NCBI GenBank assembly: GCA_023410055.1
Contig: JAEYQK010000093.1
Location: forward strand, 1 to 14,678
Direction of reading: 5' to 3'
Length of the DNA: 14,678 nucleotides
DNA from: Acidobacteriota bacterium
GTDB lineage: Bacteria; Acidobacteriota; Terriglobia; Terriglobales; Acidobacteriaceae
The notes under the pieces are model-generated. The model did no database searches, had not been told where the DNA came from, and was given only the letters and a program-made list of their open reading frames with translations. Position 1 is the stretch's first letter, and the number at the start of each line of letters is the position of its first letter. Below are positions 1 through 7,436 of this stretch, piece after piece. The translations under genes were made by a program, and so were the position numbers.

Positions 1-1
1 A

Positions 2-469
2 TTCACCGGCGCGCTCGTCCTCGTCACACACGACCGCTATCTGCTTGATCGGGTGTCTACCGTTGTGCTCGGACTAGATGGCAAAGGTGAAATCGAGACG
101 TTTGCCGACTACTCCCAATACGAATCCTGGCAGGATGAACAAGAACGCAACAAGACGCTGCCCAGTGGCAAAGCGGGGTCCCAGGTTCGCGGAGCTAGCG
201 TAGGGACTTCCCTTGCGGGTGACAATGAGACTCAGCAATCCACCAAGAAGAAGTTGTCCTATTTGGATTCCCGGGAGTACGCCACCATCGAACAGCGTAT
301 CGCCGAAGCCGAAGAAGTCCTGCGGCAGAAACGCGCCGCCGCTGAAGACCCAGCAATCGCCACCAACGCCGACCGTCTTCTCGAAACCCATGCGGAATTG
401 GAGGCAGCCCAAAAGGTGGTCGACGACCTATACGAGCGCTGGTCTGAACTGGAAAGCAAGATGAACTGA
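2..469 (+). CDS. ABC-F family ATPase, C-terminal part (5' end outside window)
   Basis: This is the 3' end of an ABC-F protein, a soluble ATPase with two ABC domains and no membrane segment. Family members act on the ribosome in translation control or antibiotic protection. The frame is open from base 2, so the start lies outside the window. The first visible residues contain VTHDRYLLDRV, the H-loop that ends the second ABC domain. A charged linker follows. The last 75 or so residues, starting at KKLSYLDSREY, form a coiled-coil tail rich in Glu, Ala and Leu that matches the Uup-type C-terminal domain (ABC_tran_CTD). That domain separates Uup-like proteins from the shorter ABC-F members. The stop TGA is at 467-469. 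The gene converges on mtaB with a 50-bp gap, in which I see no terminator. The ABC-F assignment is strong; the subfamily is inferred from the tail alone. Confidence 0.88.
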   Translation, partial: FTGALVLVTHDRYLLDRVSTVVLGLDGKGEIETFADYSQYESWQDEQERNKTLPSGKAGSQVRGASVGTSLAGDNETQQSTKKKLSYLDSREYATIEQRIAEAEEVLRQKRAAAEDPAIATNADRLLETHAELEAAQKVVDDLYERWSELESKMN

Positions 470-519
470 GGCGGGCGAATCGAATTAGTCCGTGGTTTGG
501 TGGCGGGAACTCACACTCA

Positions 520-1869
520 TTACGAAATCATCGCGGTCAGGCCGTCCAAAGTCGCCGATTCGATCTGCGCGTCGACCATCAGGTTCTCCGGATGTTCGCC
601 TCGCAACCACAGTTTCAGGTAGTTGTCCGTCAGCGCTTCGGTGCGTCCGCGCTCACGAACGCTCAGCGTAATCGCCGACAGCTTGTGTCCGACAAATGAC
701 TGCATGAACTTCAGCTTCTTTTCAGCCGCCAACTCGCGCAGAACCCGGTTACGCTCACGCGCTAAATGAACAGGAACTTGCTCCGGCATTTTCTCGGAAG
801 GAGTTCCGGGCCGCCCCGAGTACGTAAAAACATGAAGATAAGTAAAGGGCAGGCGATCGACCATCGCCCGCGTTTCTTCGAAATCGAGGTCCGTCTCGCC
901 CGGGAAACCGACCATCACGTCAGCCCCGATCGCCGCAGTCGGCATGGCCTCGCGGATCTTGGTGATCTTCTCGGCATAGTGCCACGGACGATATTTGCGG
1001 TGCATCTTCCGCAGCACGCGGTCGCTGCCGGACTGCATCGGCACATGCGCGTGCTTCGCCAGTCGGGGCGAACTCGCCACGAGCGAGATCAATCGGTCGC
1101 TCCAATCCATCGGCTCGACCGAAGAAATCCGCAGTCGCTCCAGCGAGGTATTCGCAAGAAGCGCCTCGACAAGGTCTTCGAACCGCTGTTGCTTATCGAA
1201 ATCGCGGCCCCAACGGCCGAGATTAATTCCCGAAATCACGACCTCGCGGTAACCCGACGCGACCAGCGCATCAACTTCATGCAAAACTCGCTCCAGCGGC
1301 AGCGACCGATTCTGTCCGCGAACGAAGGGGATGATACAGAATGAACACCGGTTATCGCAGCCATCCTGCACTTTGAGGTTCGGACGCGTCTTCTCCGCGC
1401 CGGCATCGAAAACCGGGGCCGCAATAAGCTCCGTGTGCGCGAAGATGTCGCCCACGTAGATATCAGCCGTCTCGCCCGTCAACTTGGTGAATTGCTTAAG
1501 GGGGACAAATGTCGATATCGGCTCCGGTGTGACCAGTGGAGCCGCGATTTGCGCAACATCATGCTTGTGGGAATTGCCAACCACAACCCGAACGCCAGGG
1601 AGTGCGGCGATCTCCTCCGGAGCGCGTTGTGCATAACAACCGGTCACAAGAATCCGGCACTCTGGATTTTGGCGGTGAATACGGCGAATCGTCGCCCGCA
1701 CATCTTGGTCAGCGGACGCGGTCACGGTACAGGTATTAAGAATAACAACTTCGGCGTTATGCGCTTCAGCCGCGCGAACCAATCCGAGATCCATCAATTC
1801 GCGTTCAATACCGGCGCCGTCTGCTTGCGTTGCCCGGCAGCCGAAGTTCTCGACATAGAAACTGGACAC
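520..1869 (-). CDS. mtaB: tRNA t6A37 methylthiotransferase MtaB (radical SAM)
   Basis: Methylthiotransferases of this family convert t6A37 of ANN-decoding tRNAs to ms2t6A using two iron-sulfur clusters. The N-terminal UPF0004 domain (about 1-105) carries the three cysteines of the auxiliary cluster, C11, C47 and C78. The radical SAM core starts at about residue 160 with QDGCDNRCSFC, giving C171, C175 and C178 in CxxxCxxC spacing. The last 65 or so residues have the position of a TRAM RNA-binding domain. The length of 449 residues fits MtaB. The motif after C171 and the IIPFVRG stretch favour MtaB over MiaB or RimO. The start is GTG at 1869. An in-frame TAA lies at 1900-1902 and no other start codon lies between, so this start is nearly forced. 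No Shine-Dalgarno sequence precedes it; see the promoter entry. The motif FGCRATQADG is a variant of the usual GCKxNxxE form. Confidence 0.93.
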   Translation of the reverse strand: MSSFYVENFGCRATQADGAGIERELMDLGLVRAAEAHNAEVVILNTCTVTASADQDVRATIRRIHRQNPECRILVTGCYAQRAPEEIAALPGVRVVVGNSHKHDVAQIAAPLVTPEPISTFVPLKQFTKLTGETADIYVGDIFAHTELIAAPVFDAGAEKTRPNLKVQDGCDNRCSFCIIPFVRGQNRSLPLERVLHEVDALVASGYREVVISGINLGRWGRDFDKQQRFEDLVEALLANTSLERLRISSVEPMDWSDRLISLVASSPRLAKHAHVPMQSGSDRVLRKMHRKYRPWHYAEKITKIREAMPTAAIGADVMVGFPGETDLDFEETRAMVDRLPFTYLHVFTYSGRPGTPSEKMPEQVPVHLARERNRVLRELAAEKKLKFMQSFVGHKLSAITLSVRERGRTEALTDNYLKLWLRGEHPENLMVDAQIESATLDGLTAMIS

Positions 1870-1875
1870 GGTGTT

Positions 1876-1884
1876 ATTATAGCA
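1876..1884 (-). promoter_or_regulatory. Extended -10 promoter giving a leaderless mtaB transcript
   Basis: Read on the minus strand, TG-C-TATAAT is a perfect extended -10 element, with TG at 1884-1883 and TATAAT at 1881-1876. Six bases (AACACC) separate it from the GTG start. Standard -10 to +1 spacing puts transcription start at or within a base of G1869. No convincing -35 is seen, as is common for extended -10 promoters. No Shine-Dalgarno sequence exists, so the mRNA is probably leaderless. The promoter is inferred from sequence only. Confidence 0.6.
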
Positions 1885-1998
1885 ACGCGATTGAGGATGT
1901 TATTTGCTTCGGATGCGGAATGCGCTTGAGGGTACTGCGACAAAGCGCATCATTGCTGCATCTCATAACCTTTCTGGCATCGCTCCCTTGGAGGCCAT

Positions 1999-2445
1999 AT
2001 GAAACGCCGAATTCTATTGGTAGATGATGAACTCGCAATTCTGCTGACGTTGAAGGCCATCCTTGAAATGCACGGATTTGAAGTGCAGACCGCCGCTTCT
2101 ACCAAGGAAGCGGAGCAGAAACTGGATGCAGGTGTTTACCACATGGTGATCACCGACATGAGGATGGAAAAAGATACTTCAGGATACGATGTTATTCGTG
2201 CGGCTAAACGGCAATCGTACAAGCCAGCCACCGCGATTCTGACTGCGTTCCCTACTCTCGGAACCGATTGGAAAAGTCAGGGTGCACACTCACTGCTGGT
2301 GAAGCCTGTTGGTACGGAGGATTTGCTGCGTCAGATCGAAGCGCTCCTGGTTCAGCACGAAGACATGAAGAACAAATCGGCAGGTTCCGCAGCAAAGACC
2401 GCAAGCGCTGGCCACAAACAACTACGAACATCAGCCCGCAGATAA
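1999..2445 (+). CDS. Stand-alone response-regulator receiver protein
   Basis: This is a 148-residue protein with a single CheY-like receiver domain (about 1-120). The acidic pair D9/D10 binds Mg2+, D53 in VITDMRM is the phospho-acceptor, and T82 and K102 (in LLVKP) are the conserved switch residues. All key positions are present, so the domain should be phosphorylatable. No DNA-binding or enzymatic output domain follows. The last 30 or so residues are a Lys/Ala/Ser-rich, low-complexity tail that is probably disordered. The protein is therefore likely a phospho-relay or protein-interaction regulator. No histidine kinase lies nearby, so its partner is unknown. The start ATG has a strong GGAGG at 1990-1994. 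It is divergent from mtaB across 129 bp. Confidence 0.9.
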   Translation: MKRRILLVDDELAILLTLKAILEMHGFEVQTAASTKEAEQKLDAGVYHMVITDMRMEKDTSGYDVIRAAKRQSYKPATAILTAFPTLGTDWKSQGAHSLLVKPVGTEDLLRQIEALLVQHEDMKNKSAGSAAKTASAGHKQLRTSARR

Positions 2446-2477
2446 CTACAGTCCAGAATTGCAGAAAACAATATCCC

Positions 2478-2508
2478 AAAAAGGACGAGGTGTGCGTAGG
2501 CACACCTC
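2478..2508 (-). terminator. Hairpin and T-tract, terminator of the zinc-ribbon gene
   Basis: A perfect 9-bp stem (GAGGTGTGC at 2487-2495, GCACACCTC at 2500-2508) closes a GTAG loop. On the minus strand it is followed within 4 bases by TTTTT (2482-2478), the layout of an intrinsic terminator for the gene ending at 2551. On the plus strand no T-tract follows, but the hairpin may still protect the response-regulator mRNA, which ends 42 bp upstream. Confidence 0.65.
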
Positions 2509-2550
2509 CAGTTCACATCATCAATTGAAGTAAGATCGGCCCGCCTTCTA

Positions 2551-2859
2551 TTATGCCGTGGCAGCAACAGCACGACGCTGTTGGAAGCACTCGCGGCAGA
2601 AAACTGGGCGTCCCTGTGTTGGCTTAAACGGTACGGTGGTTTCCTTCCCGCAACCCGAGCAGCTAGTACGCGTCTCGACCTTCGGATAAGAACCTGGTGA
2701 CGAAACCCCCAACGCCGATGCGCGTTTGGACTTGCACGCCTTACACCGTTTTGGCTCGTTCTTAAATTGCTTATCGTGGAAGAATAATTGCTCTCCGGCC
2801 GTGAATACAAAGTCGGCTCCGCAATCCACGCACTTCAGTACCTTGTCCTGGAATTCCAT
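2551..2859 (-). CDS. Small double zinc-ribbon protein
   Basis: This 102-residue cytoplasmic protein has four CxxC knuckles: C10/C13, C39/C42, C67/C70 and C88/C91. They most simply form two zinc ribbons. The first ribbon (about 8-45) has KCVDCGADFVFTAGEQ, like the widespread zinc-ribbon family of small bacterial proteins. The second (65-92) has CSGCGKETTVPFKP and GRPVFCRECF, a recurrent CxxC-x17-CxxC module. The function is unknown; a role in nucleic-acid or protein binding is only a guess. The start ATG at 2859 has GGGAG at 2870-2866 on the minus strand, 6 bases away. A terminator-like hairpin lies downstream. The gene follows rpsU on the same strand but is separated from it by a terminator and about 300 bp, so it has its own promoter candidate. 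Confidence 0.82.
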   Translation of the reverse strand: MEFQDKVLKCVDCGADFVFTAGEQLFFHDKQFKNEPKRCKACKSKRASALGVSSPGSYPKVETRTSCSGCGKETTVPFKPTQGRPVFCRECFQQRRAVAATA

Positions 2860-3101
2860 GAAGAGCTCCCTTCAACCCATTGATCCTAGTTCTCAGGGAT
2901 AACCACACCGAGAACCCACGCTACCTAGGCGTCCGCCGAACATTAACTCGCTCCAGAAGTTTGAGCTCCCCAAGAAATCGGGGAAGCACTGGAGGTTCAT
3001 CTTTTTTGGGGGGCCCTGCCGCGCGAGAAATTAGCGTGGCGAAATACTACAGTGAGGACGTCTTGCGGAGTGTGAAAGATTTATTTCCACGAAAGAATCA
3101 G

Positions 3102-3129
3102 ATGATATGAATTCGTGGCCTAAAGACAA
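3102..3129 (-). promoter_or_regulatory. Candidate sigma-70 promoter for the zinc-ribbon gene
   Basis: On the minus strand, TTGTCT (3129-3124, 4 of 6) and TATCAT (3107-3102, 5 of 6) are 16 bp apart. Transcription would start near 3095. The -35 lies in the T-rich tail of the rpsU terminator, so the element begins where rpsU transcription should end. Confidence 0.4.
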
Positions 3130-3155
3130 AGGGCCGCCATCCGCATAGGCGGCCC
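3119..3155 (-). terminator. Intrinsic terminator of rpsU
   Basis: A perfect 8-bp GC stem (GGGCCGCC and GGCGGCCC, 3131-3138 and 3148-3155) has a 9-base loop. On the minus strand it is followed directly by TTTGTCTTTA. It begins 10 bp after the rpsU stop, a classic terminator position. Confidence 0.8.
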
Positions 3156-3164
3156 GGATCGAGT

Positions 3165-3362
3165 CTAGTCTTGCTCCTTGCGTGCTTTCTTTCGGCTACG
3201 CTTCCGAGCCAGAGCTTCTTTTGTTCGTTTCTTCTCGCCAGGCTTCAGGTAGTAGGAGTGCCTCTTGACCTCCTTGATGATATCTTCCTGCTGCACCTTG
3301 CGTTTGAAACGACGTAGGGCGTTCTCCAACGACTCGCCCTCTTGAAGTCTAATTTCCGCCAA
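3165..3362 (-). CDS. rpsU: 30S ribosomal protein bS21
   Basis: bS21 is a small basic protein of the 30S subunit that sits near the 3' end of 16S rRNA and helps start-site selection. The 65-residue product shows the family pattern: an acidic start with GESLENALRRFKRKVQQ, then IIKEVKRHSYYLKPGEKKRTK and a basic KRSRKKARKEQ tail. The start is a TTG codon at 3362-3360. No ATG or GTG lies in frame before an upstream stop at 3425-3423. GGGGG at 3377-3373 can serve as ribosome-binding site. The gene is monocistronic here, with its own promoter and terminator, and is not joined to dnaG or rpoD as in many Proteobacteria. Confidence 0.95.
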   Translation of the reverse strand: MAEIRLQEGESLENALRRFKRKVQQEDIIKEVKRHSYYLKPGEKKRTKEALARKRSRKKARKEQD

Positions 3363-3404
3363 CCCTGAAACACCCCCAAACCCGTCCGGAAGGACCCACC
3401 TAAG

Positions 3405-3433
3405 TTTATGGCAGGGTTCTGCTCACAAGTCAA
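3405..3433 (-). promoter_or_regulatory. Sigma-70 promoter of rpsU
   Basis: On the minus strand, TTGACT (3433-3428, 5 of 6) and CATAAA (3410-3405, 4 of 6) are separated by exactly 17 bp. TGC just before the -10 gives the extended -10 TG. The inferred start near 3398 leaves a leader of about 36 bases to the TTG codon. Confidence 0.6.
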
Positions 3434-3473
3434 GTGCTTGCTGCAATTTGACAGCCAAACGGCCCGAAATGGG

Positions 3474-3519
3474 AAAACGCAGAGGCCCGCCCGAGTTACT
3501 TTCGGAACGTGCTTCTGCG
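3474..3519 (-). terminator. Possible terminator of the TonB-dependent receptor gene
   Basis: On the minus strand, CGCAGA (3519-3514) pairs with TCTGCG (3483-3478), with an inner CCGA/TCGG pairing. TTTT follows directly (3477-3474). It begins 30 bp after the receptor stop. The long interior makes it a weaker call. Confidence 0.4.
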
Positions 3520-3549
3520 GACTCAACCATTTGTAGAGTTGTGTAACAA

Positions 3550-6500
3550 CTAGAACTTCACCTTCAGCGCGAACTGAATCTGTCGAGGTGCGTAAGCTCC
3601 CGTTGGAGTCAAGAACCCACCGGAAAGACGAAACTGCGCAGGGTATCTCTTTCCGCCCGCGACTGTATCCTGCTGTACGAAACTGCCTGCAAGATTCTGA
3701 AAGCCATCGTCGGAATTTGAGATCCTTTTGTTGTCCCGGTTAAGGAGGTTGAACGACTCGGCGAGCAACTCGACTTTGAACCGCCCTATCTCTCTGACGA
3801 CCCGCCCAATCCGCATATCGAGAGTTGCATAGCTGGGGCCAGTGTACGAGTTTCGTGACGCGCCCGGAAGGCGGTCGTTTTCGGTATTGCCGTCAACATT
3901 CGCGTCGCCACTCACCCGCGCGTTCACAGGCCGCCCGCTGCCAGCTGTCAGCACGCCCGAGATACGCCAGTTGTTGAAGATAGATTTCAGAACTGGATGT
4001 TCGCGGTGGAACGGCTGCGGTTGAGCACTCCATGAAATCGCAAGCCGTTGGCGCTGATCTGTACTACTCAACCCGCGCTCGCTCGAAGGGGAGTAGGCAT
4101 TCTGCACCGTCGCTGGTCGTCCAACCACCAGTGCGTCCTGACCGTTATCGAGAGCTCTCGCCCAAGTATAGGCAAGACGAAAATAGAGGCCTCTAGTCAT
4201 TCGGCGCCGGGCAGAGATCGTCATTCCGTTGTAGTAGCTGGAGGAGGCGCTGTCGAACACGGTGATAGCCCCGAGTTCGGGAATCGGACGAGCCAACTCG
4301 CCAACACATGGCGCAAATGGACAGGCCAGTGAGCGCGACATCTGCCATCCCGCAAACGACTGGACCGTGTAGTACTGATTCAGAAATGTTGTTCCGCTTT
4401 CGTCATAGACGGGGTACTCGATTTCCGTCGGCGGCGGGAGATTCGCATCATAAGCACGAATCAGATGTTCCCCATGGACGAACAAGTAGTTCACGCTGAT
4501 TGCTGTGCGGCCGGCGACTTCCCTCTCTATGCTGAGGCTGGCCTGATGGACCCGTGGGGTCTGAAAATTATGCGAAAACGAGGATATCTCTGTACTCAGC
4601 TTTCCCGCAAGCGTTGCAGGAGCGTCGCAAACAGTCGCGCGAAGCGGGCAGTCCACCAAAGGATTCGGATAAGTCGGGAACACTTGTCTGTCCCAGTAGT
4701 CGGATACATTCAGATAAGCCTGGCTTTGGTTCAGCCCATTGTCGGTTTCTATTGCCGAGTTATAGATCTGCGGTATGCGTGTATAGAACAGGCCGTAGCC
4801 GCCCCGGAATACGAATGGTCGCCGCTCACCCAGCGAGTATGCGAATCCGACCCGTGGAGCGAAGTTGTTGGTATCGGTTGGGACCTTGCCGGAATCTGGC
4901 CATAGTGGGTTGGTTACGAGTGCGTCGCTGCGGAATTTCTGTAAGTCATACCGCAATCCCAAAGTCAGGGCGAAGTGATTAGAGATTCGAATTGTGTCCT
5001 GAGCGAATGCCGCGTACTCCTTTGAGTCGGGGTGCGAAACTGCGTTACCGAAATCCTGCACGTAGTAGCGTGGTACTCCGTGTGCGTAAGCACGCAGTGG
5101 TGTCATCGTCATGCCATATGTCGCTGGCGCGTAGGTCCACGGGTTCACATGCACTTCACTGAAGATATATTCACCACCGAATAGCATCGGAAAGAAATTG
5201 CGCGTATACGTGAAACTTACGTCGCCGCCGAACTTGAGTGAGTGACGATTCCCTTCTTTGGTCAGGGTTTCGGCAATGTGCAGTCGACGCTCACCGGTCT
5301 CGCGCGGCATAATGGAACTCCGCCCGAAGGCGTCAATCCAGTCGTATATTCGCTGCCGCACCTCAGTTGAATTTGGAACGCTCTCCTGCAGATCGCGCGA
5401 AAACTGCACTCGCAAGTGACTAGTGATGCGATCCGAAACCGCGCTCGTCAATGATGTGGACAGAGTCTCCGTCCGGACCAGTTCCTCCCCGTTGTCGCTA
5501 ATGGCATAAGTGGTAACTGGACTCGCCGGGTCGAAGTAGACATTGTTGCTGCCGTAGTACCGTGAGGTATTGAAGCGCAAGGACGCGTACTGGCGCGGCG
5601 AGATGTTCCAGTCGAGTTTGGTCAAAGCGGCGCTCCCCAGCAACGATGACCGAGATTCACCGCCCATTCTTGACAATTTGTCCGCCGCCGCAAACACCTG
5701 GTCTCGATCGCGCTCCTCGTAGTCTGCTGCTCCAGGAATCACCGTCGTGCTGCCGTTCAGGAACTGCACGATCGTCGGGACGTGAAATATGTGCTGATCG
5801 AATCCGGAGAAGATGAACAGCTTGTCCTTCTTCAGCGGACCACCCAGCGTGTATCCGAACTGTTGCTGGCGGTCTCTTGGCTTCTCGTCCGTAAATGCCG
5901 GCTGAGCGTTAAACACGTTATCTCGGATGAAGTAGAAGCCGCTGCCGTGAATCCGGTTTGATCCGGACTTCGTCACAACATTGATGACGGCTCCGCCACT
6001 TCTGCCTAACTCTGCGCCATATGTGTTGGACGAGACTCGAAACTCCTGCACGGTTTCGTTACTGAACTGGTAGGGAGCCCGGTATCGACCACGGGCTTGG
6101 CCAAAGAAGCCGTTGTTCGCGTCTCCACCGTCGACCAGGTAGCTCGTCTGGGTACCGCGTATGCCTCCGAAAGCCAAGTCGCCAGTCGAGGAAGAGGTTA
6201 AGCCGCGCGGATCTTGAGTTACGCCCGGTGTCAAAAGGGCCAAATCACTGAATCTGCGGCCGTTCAGAGGAAGACCATCAATCTCTTTCTCGTCTATGAG
6301 GCTTGAGACGGTTGCCGGCTGCGTCTCCACGATCGGATGATCGCCCGGGACTTCGACCGTCTGCTTTAGTTTCTCCAGACTCAGCCTTAGCTGCAGTTGC
6401 ACTTCGCCGCCAACCTCAACAATGACGTCATTCCGCGTGATGGGGGCCATTCCCGCGAATTCGGCGACGATGCTGTATTCTCCGGGCTGTAGCATCTGGA

Positions 6501-6717
6501 CGGCGAATCCGCCCACCTCGTTTGTGGTCGCAACACGTTCTGCGCCCGTACTGATGCTCACAACAGTAATGCGCGCGCCTGGAATCAATGCGCCGGAAAG
6601 GTCTGTGACGGTACCTCTGATGACACCAGTGGACGCGTCTTGAGCTGGCGCGGATGAACGAAACATCGCTGTCAAGAGCAGGAGAATTGCCAGATGGCGG
6701 AGTTTGACGAAGTGCAT
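3550..6717 (-). CDS. Oar-like TonB-dependent outer-membrane receptor
   Basis: This 1055-residue protein has a signal peptide (about 1-25, cleavage after SSAPA). A carboxypeptidase-regulatory-like beta-sandwich follows (about 31-115, GVIRGTVTDLSGALIPGA). Next is a plug domain (about 125-255) with LPLNGRRFSDLALLTPGV, the YLVDGGD region and GGAVINVVTKSGSN. The rest is a large beta-barrel ending in QIQFALKVKF, whose terminal Phe fits the outer-membrane insertion signal. The architecture matches the Oar-like receptors that are greatly expanded in Acidobacteriota and are often thought to import large ligands such as glycans or peptides. The substrate cannot be read from the sequence, and no neighbouring degradative or TonB/ExbBD gene gives a hint. 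GAGG lies 7 bases before the ATG, inside an inverted repeat. The gene is divergent from the carbonic anhydrase homologue. Confidence 0.92.
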   Translation of the reverse strand: MHFVKLRHLAILLLLTAMFRSSAPAQDASTGVIRGTVTDLSGALIPGARITVVSISTGAERVATTNEVGGFAVQMLQPGEYSIVAEFAGMAPITRNDVIVEVGGEVQLQLRLSLEKLKQTVEVPGDHPIVETQPATVSSLIDEKEIDGLPLNGRRFSDLALLTPGVTQDPRGLTSSSTGDLAFGGIRGTQTSYLVDGGDANNGFFGQARGRYRAPYQFSNETVQEFRVSSNTYGAELGRSGGAVINVVTKSGSNRIHGSGFYFIRDNVFNAQPAFTDEKPRDRQQQFGYTLGGPLKKDKLFIFSGFDQHIFHVPTIVQFLNGSTTVIPGAADYEERDRDQVFAAADKLSRMGGESRSSLLGSAALTKLDWNISPRQYASLRFNTSRYYGSNNVYFDPASPVTTYAISDNGEELVRTETLSTSLTSAVSDRITSHLRVQFSRDLQESVPNSTEVRQRIYDWIDAFGRSSIMPRETGERRLHIAETLTKEGNRHSLKFGGDVSFTYTRNFFPMLFGGEYIFSEVHVNPWTYAPATYGMTMTPLRAYAHGVPRYYVQDFGNAVSHPDSKEYAAFAQDTIRISNHFALTLGLRYDLQKFRSDALVTNPLWPDSGKVPTDTNNFAPRVGFAYSLGERRPFVFRGGYGLFYTRIPQIYNSAIETDNGLNQSQAYLNVSDYWDRQVFPTYPNPLVDCPLRATVCDAPATLAGKLSTEISSFSHNFQTPRVHQASLSIEREVAGRTAISVNYLFVHGEHLIRAYDANLPPPTEIEYPVYDESGTTFLNQYYTVQSFAGWQMSRSLACPFAPCVGELARPIPELGAITVFDSASSSYYNGMTISARRRMTRGLYFRLAYTWARALDNGQDALVVGRPATVQNAYSPSSERGLSSTDQRQRLAISWSAQPQPFHREHPVLKSIFNNWRISGVLTAGSGRPVNARVSGDANVDGNTENDRLPGASRNSYTGPSYATLDMRIGRVVREIGRFKVELLAESFNLLNRDNKRISNSDDGFQNLAGSFVQQDTVAGGKRYPAQFRLSGGFLTPTGAYAPRQIQFALKVKF

Positions 6718-6720
6718 GCA

Positions 6721-6752
6721 TTTGCCTCGTTTGGAGTGAACAAGGAGGCAAA
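6721..6752 (-). promoter_or_regulatory. Inverted repeat covering the receptor's ribosome-binding site
   Basis: TTTGCCTC (6721-6728) and GAGGCAAA (6745-6752) are perfect 8-bp inverted repeats with a 16-base spacer. In the receptor mRNA the downstream arm contains the GAGG Shine-Dalgarno sequence (6728-6725), so folding would hide it. The dyad could also be a protein operator. Confidence 0.5.
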
Positions 6753-6852
6753 GGTACCCCGCGACATGTCCCTGTAGATTAAAGCGCGTGAAAATTTACA
6801 AAAATGGAACAAGAGCCTAAGTAACCTCCGCATGCTACCGGGCGGGCGAGCG

Positions 6853-6861
6853 TGTTATGTT
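6853..6861 (+). promoter_or_regulatory. Weak extended -10 candidate for the carbonic anhydrase operon
   Basis: TG-T-TATGTT is an extended -10 with 4 of 6 hexamer matches and no clear -35. It would start transcription near 6868, about 38 bases before the ATG at 6906. It is the best candidate I see in the divergent spacer. Confidence 0.3.
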
Positions 6862-6905
6862 TTTTATTTCAAGTCAGTTGATCGGCTCGTAGAGGACAGT
6901 TTCGA

Positions 6906-7436
6906 ATGATCCGTACATATAAAGGCATTGCTCCTAAGTTTCCGGCGTCGGCTTACGTCGATGTATCTGCGCAGGTGATCGGCGACGTCACGCTGGGCGA
7001 GAACTCCAGCGTGTGGATGAACACCGTCCTGCGTGGCGACGTGCATTACATCAAAATCGGCGCCAACACCAGCATTCAGGATTGCAGCGTGCTGCACGGC
7101 ATGCTCGGCAAGTACTTCGTCGAGGTCGGGGACTGGGTCACTGTCGGCCACAACGTCACGCTGCACGGCTGCATCGTCGAGGACAATTGCCTGATTGGCA
7201 TGGGCTCGATCATCCTCAACGGCGCGCGCATCGGCACCGGATCGATCATTGCCGCGGGAACGGTGATTCCCGAAGGCACGATCGTCGAACCATATTCTCT
7301 TTGGGCCGGCGTTCCGGGCAAGTTCCGCAAGAAGATCGACACGCCGGAAATGCAGCAGATGATCCACAAGTACGCCGAGAACTATATCGGCTATACGAAG
7401 ATTTACTTGGGCGAACAAGAAAGCCAGCCGAAATGA
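6906..7436 (+). CDS. Gamma-class carbonic anhydrase family protein (left-handed beta-helix)
   Basis: This 176-residue protein is built of hexapeptide repeats (from about residue 20 to 140, such as VIGDVTLGENSSVW and GARIGTGSIIAAGTVI), which form a left-handed parallel beta-helix trimer. The zinc ligands of gamma carbonic anhydrases are present as H64, H82 and H87, the last two five residues apart. R43 and D45 in LRGDV and Q58/D59 match conserved active-site positions. The protein resembles the short YrdA/PaaY group, not the full Cam enzyme, so CO2 hydration is plausible but unproven for this branch. The C-terminal 35 residues are the usual amphipathic helix. GAGGA precedes the ATG by about 9 bases. 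The stop overlaps the next start (ATGA at 7433-7436). Confidence 0.9.
   Translation: MIRTYKGIAPKFPASAYVDVSAQVIGDVTLGENSSVWMNTVLRGDVHYIKIGANTSIQDCSVLHGMLGKYFVEVGDWVTVGHNVTLHGCIVEDNCLIGMGSIILNGARIGTGSIIAAGTVIPEGTIVEPYSLWAGVPGKFRKKIDTPEMQQMIHKYAENYIGYTKIYLGEQESQPK

Larger units (their letters stand above)
2860..3164 (-). other. 305-bp gene-free stretch: probable long leader of the zinc-ribbon gene
   Basis: I see no convincing gene here. Read on the minus strand it holds a promoter candidate (3129-3102) and then three dyads: CCACGAA/TTCGTGG (3118-3112 with 3093-3087), CTCCAG/CTGGAG (2994-2989 with 2956-2951) enclosing GCTTCCCC-type pairing with GGGGAGC, and GTTCTC/GAGAAC (2915-2910 with 2894-2889). 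The last two lie inside the inferred 5' leader of about 236 bases. Folding is judged by eye only. Confidence 0.4.

Noticed and set aside
766..1344. 192-codon open frame antisense to mtaB
   Set aside because: Shadow of mtaB, with no recognisable motif.
2951..3007. Hairpin and six T on the plus strand as a terminator of a small RNA
   Set aside because: The T-run is 7 bases from the stem, the stem is bulged, and no plus-strand promoter is convincing.
2880..3020. Short minus-strand open frame of about 36 codons inside the leader
   Set aside because: No Shine-Dalgarno sequence and no recognisable product; it could be a leader peptide but nothing supports it.
2880..3110. 76-codon open frame on the plus strand with a TTG start
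   Set aside because: No ribosome-binding site, no family resemblance and Ser/Arg-rich composition; the region looks like leader sequence for the minus-strand gene.
6742..6777. Plus-strand AAGGAGG followed by an ATG at 6765
   Set aside because: The frame closes after three codons; the motif is the antisense side of the receptor leader repeat.
7013..7432. In-frame upstream extension of the DJ-1-like gene to 7013
   Set aside because: The extra 140 residues are Arg/His-rich and lie entirely in another frame of the carbonic anhydrase gene; the family fold and the ATGA overlap fix the start at 7433.
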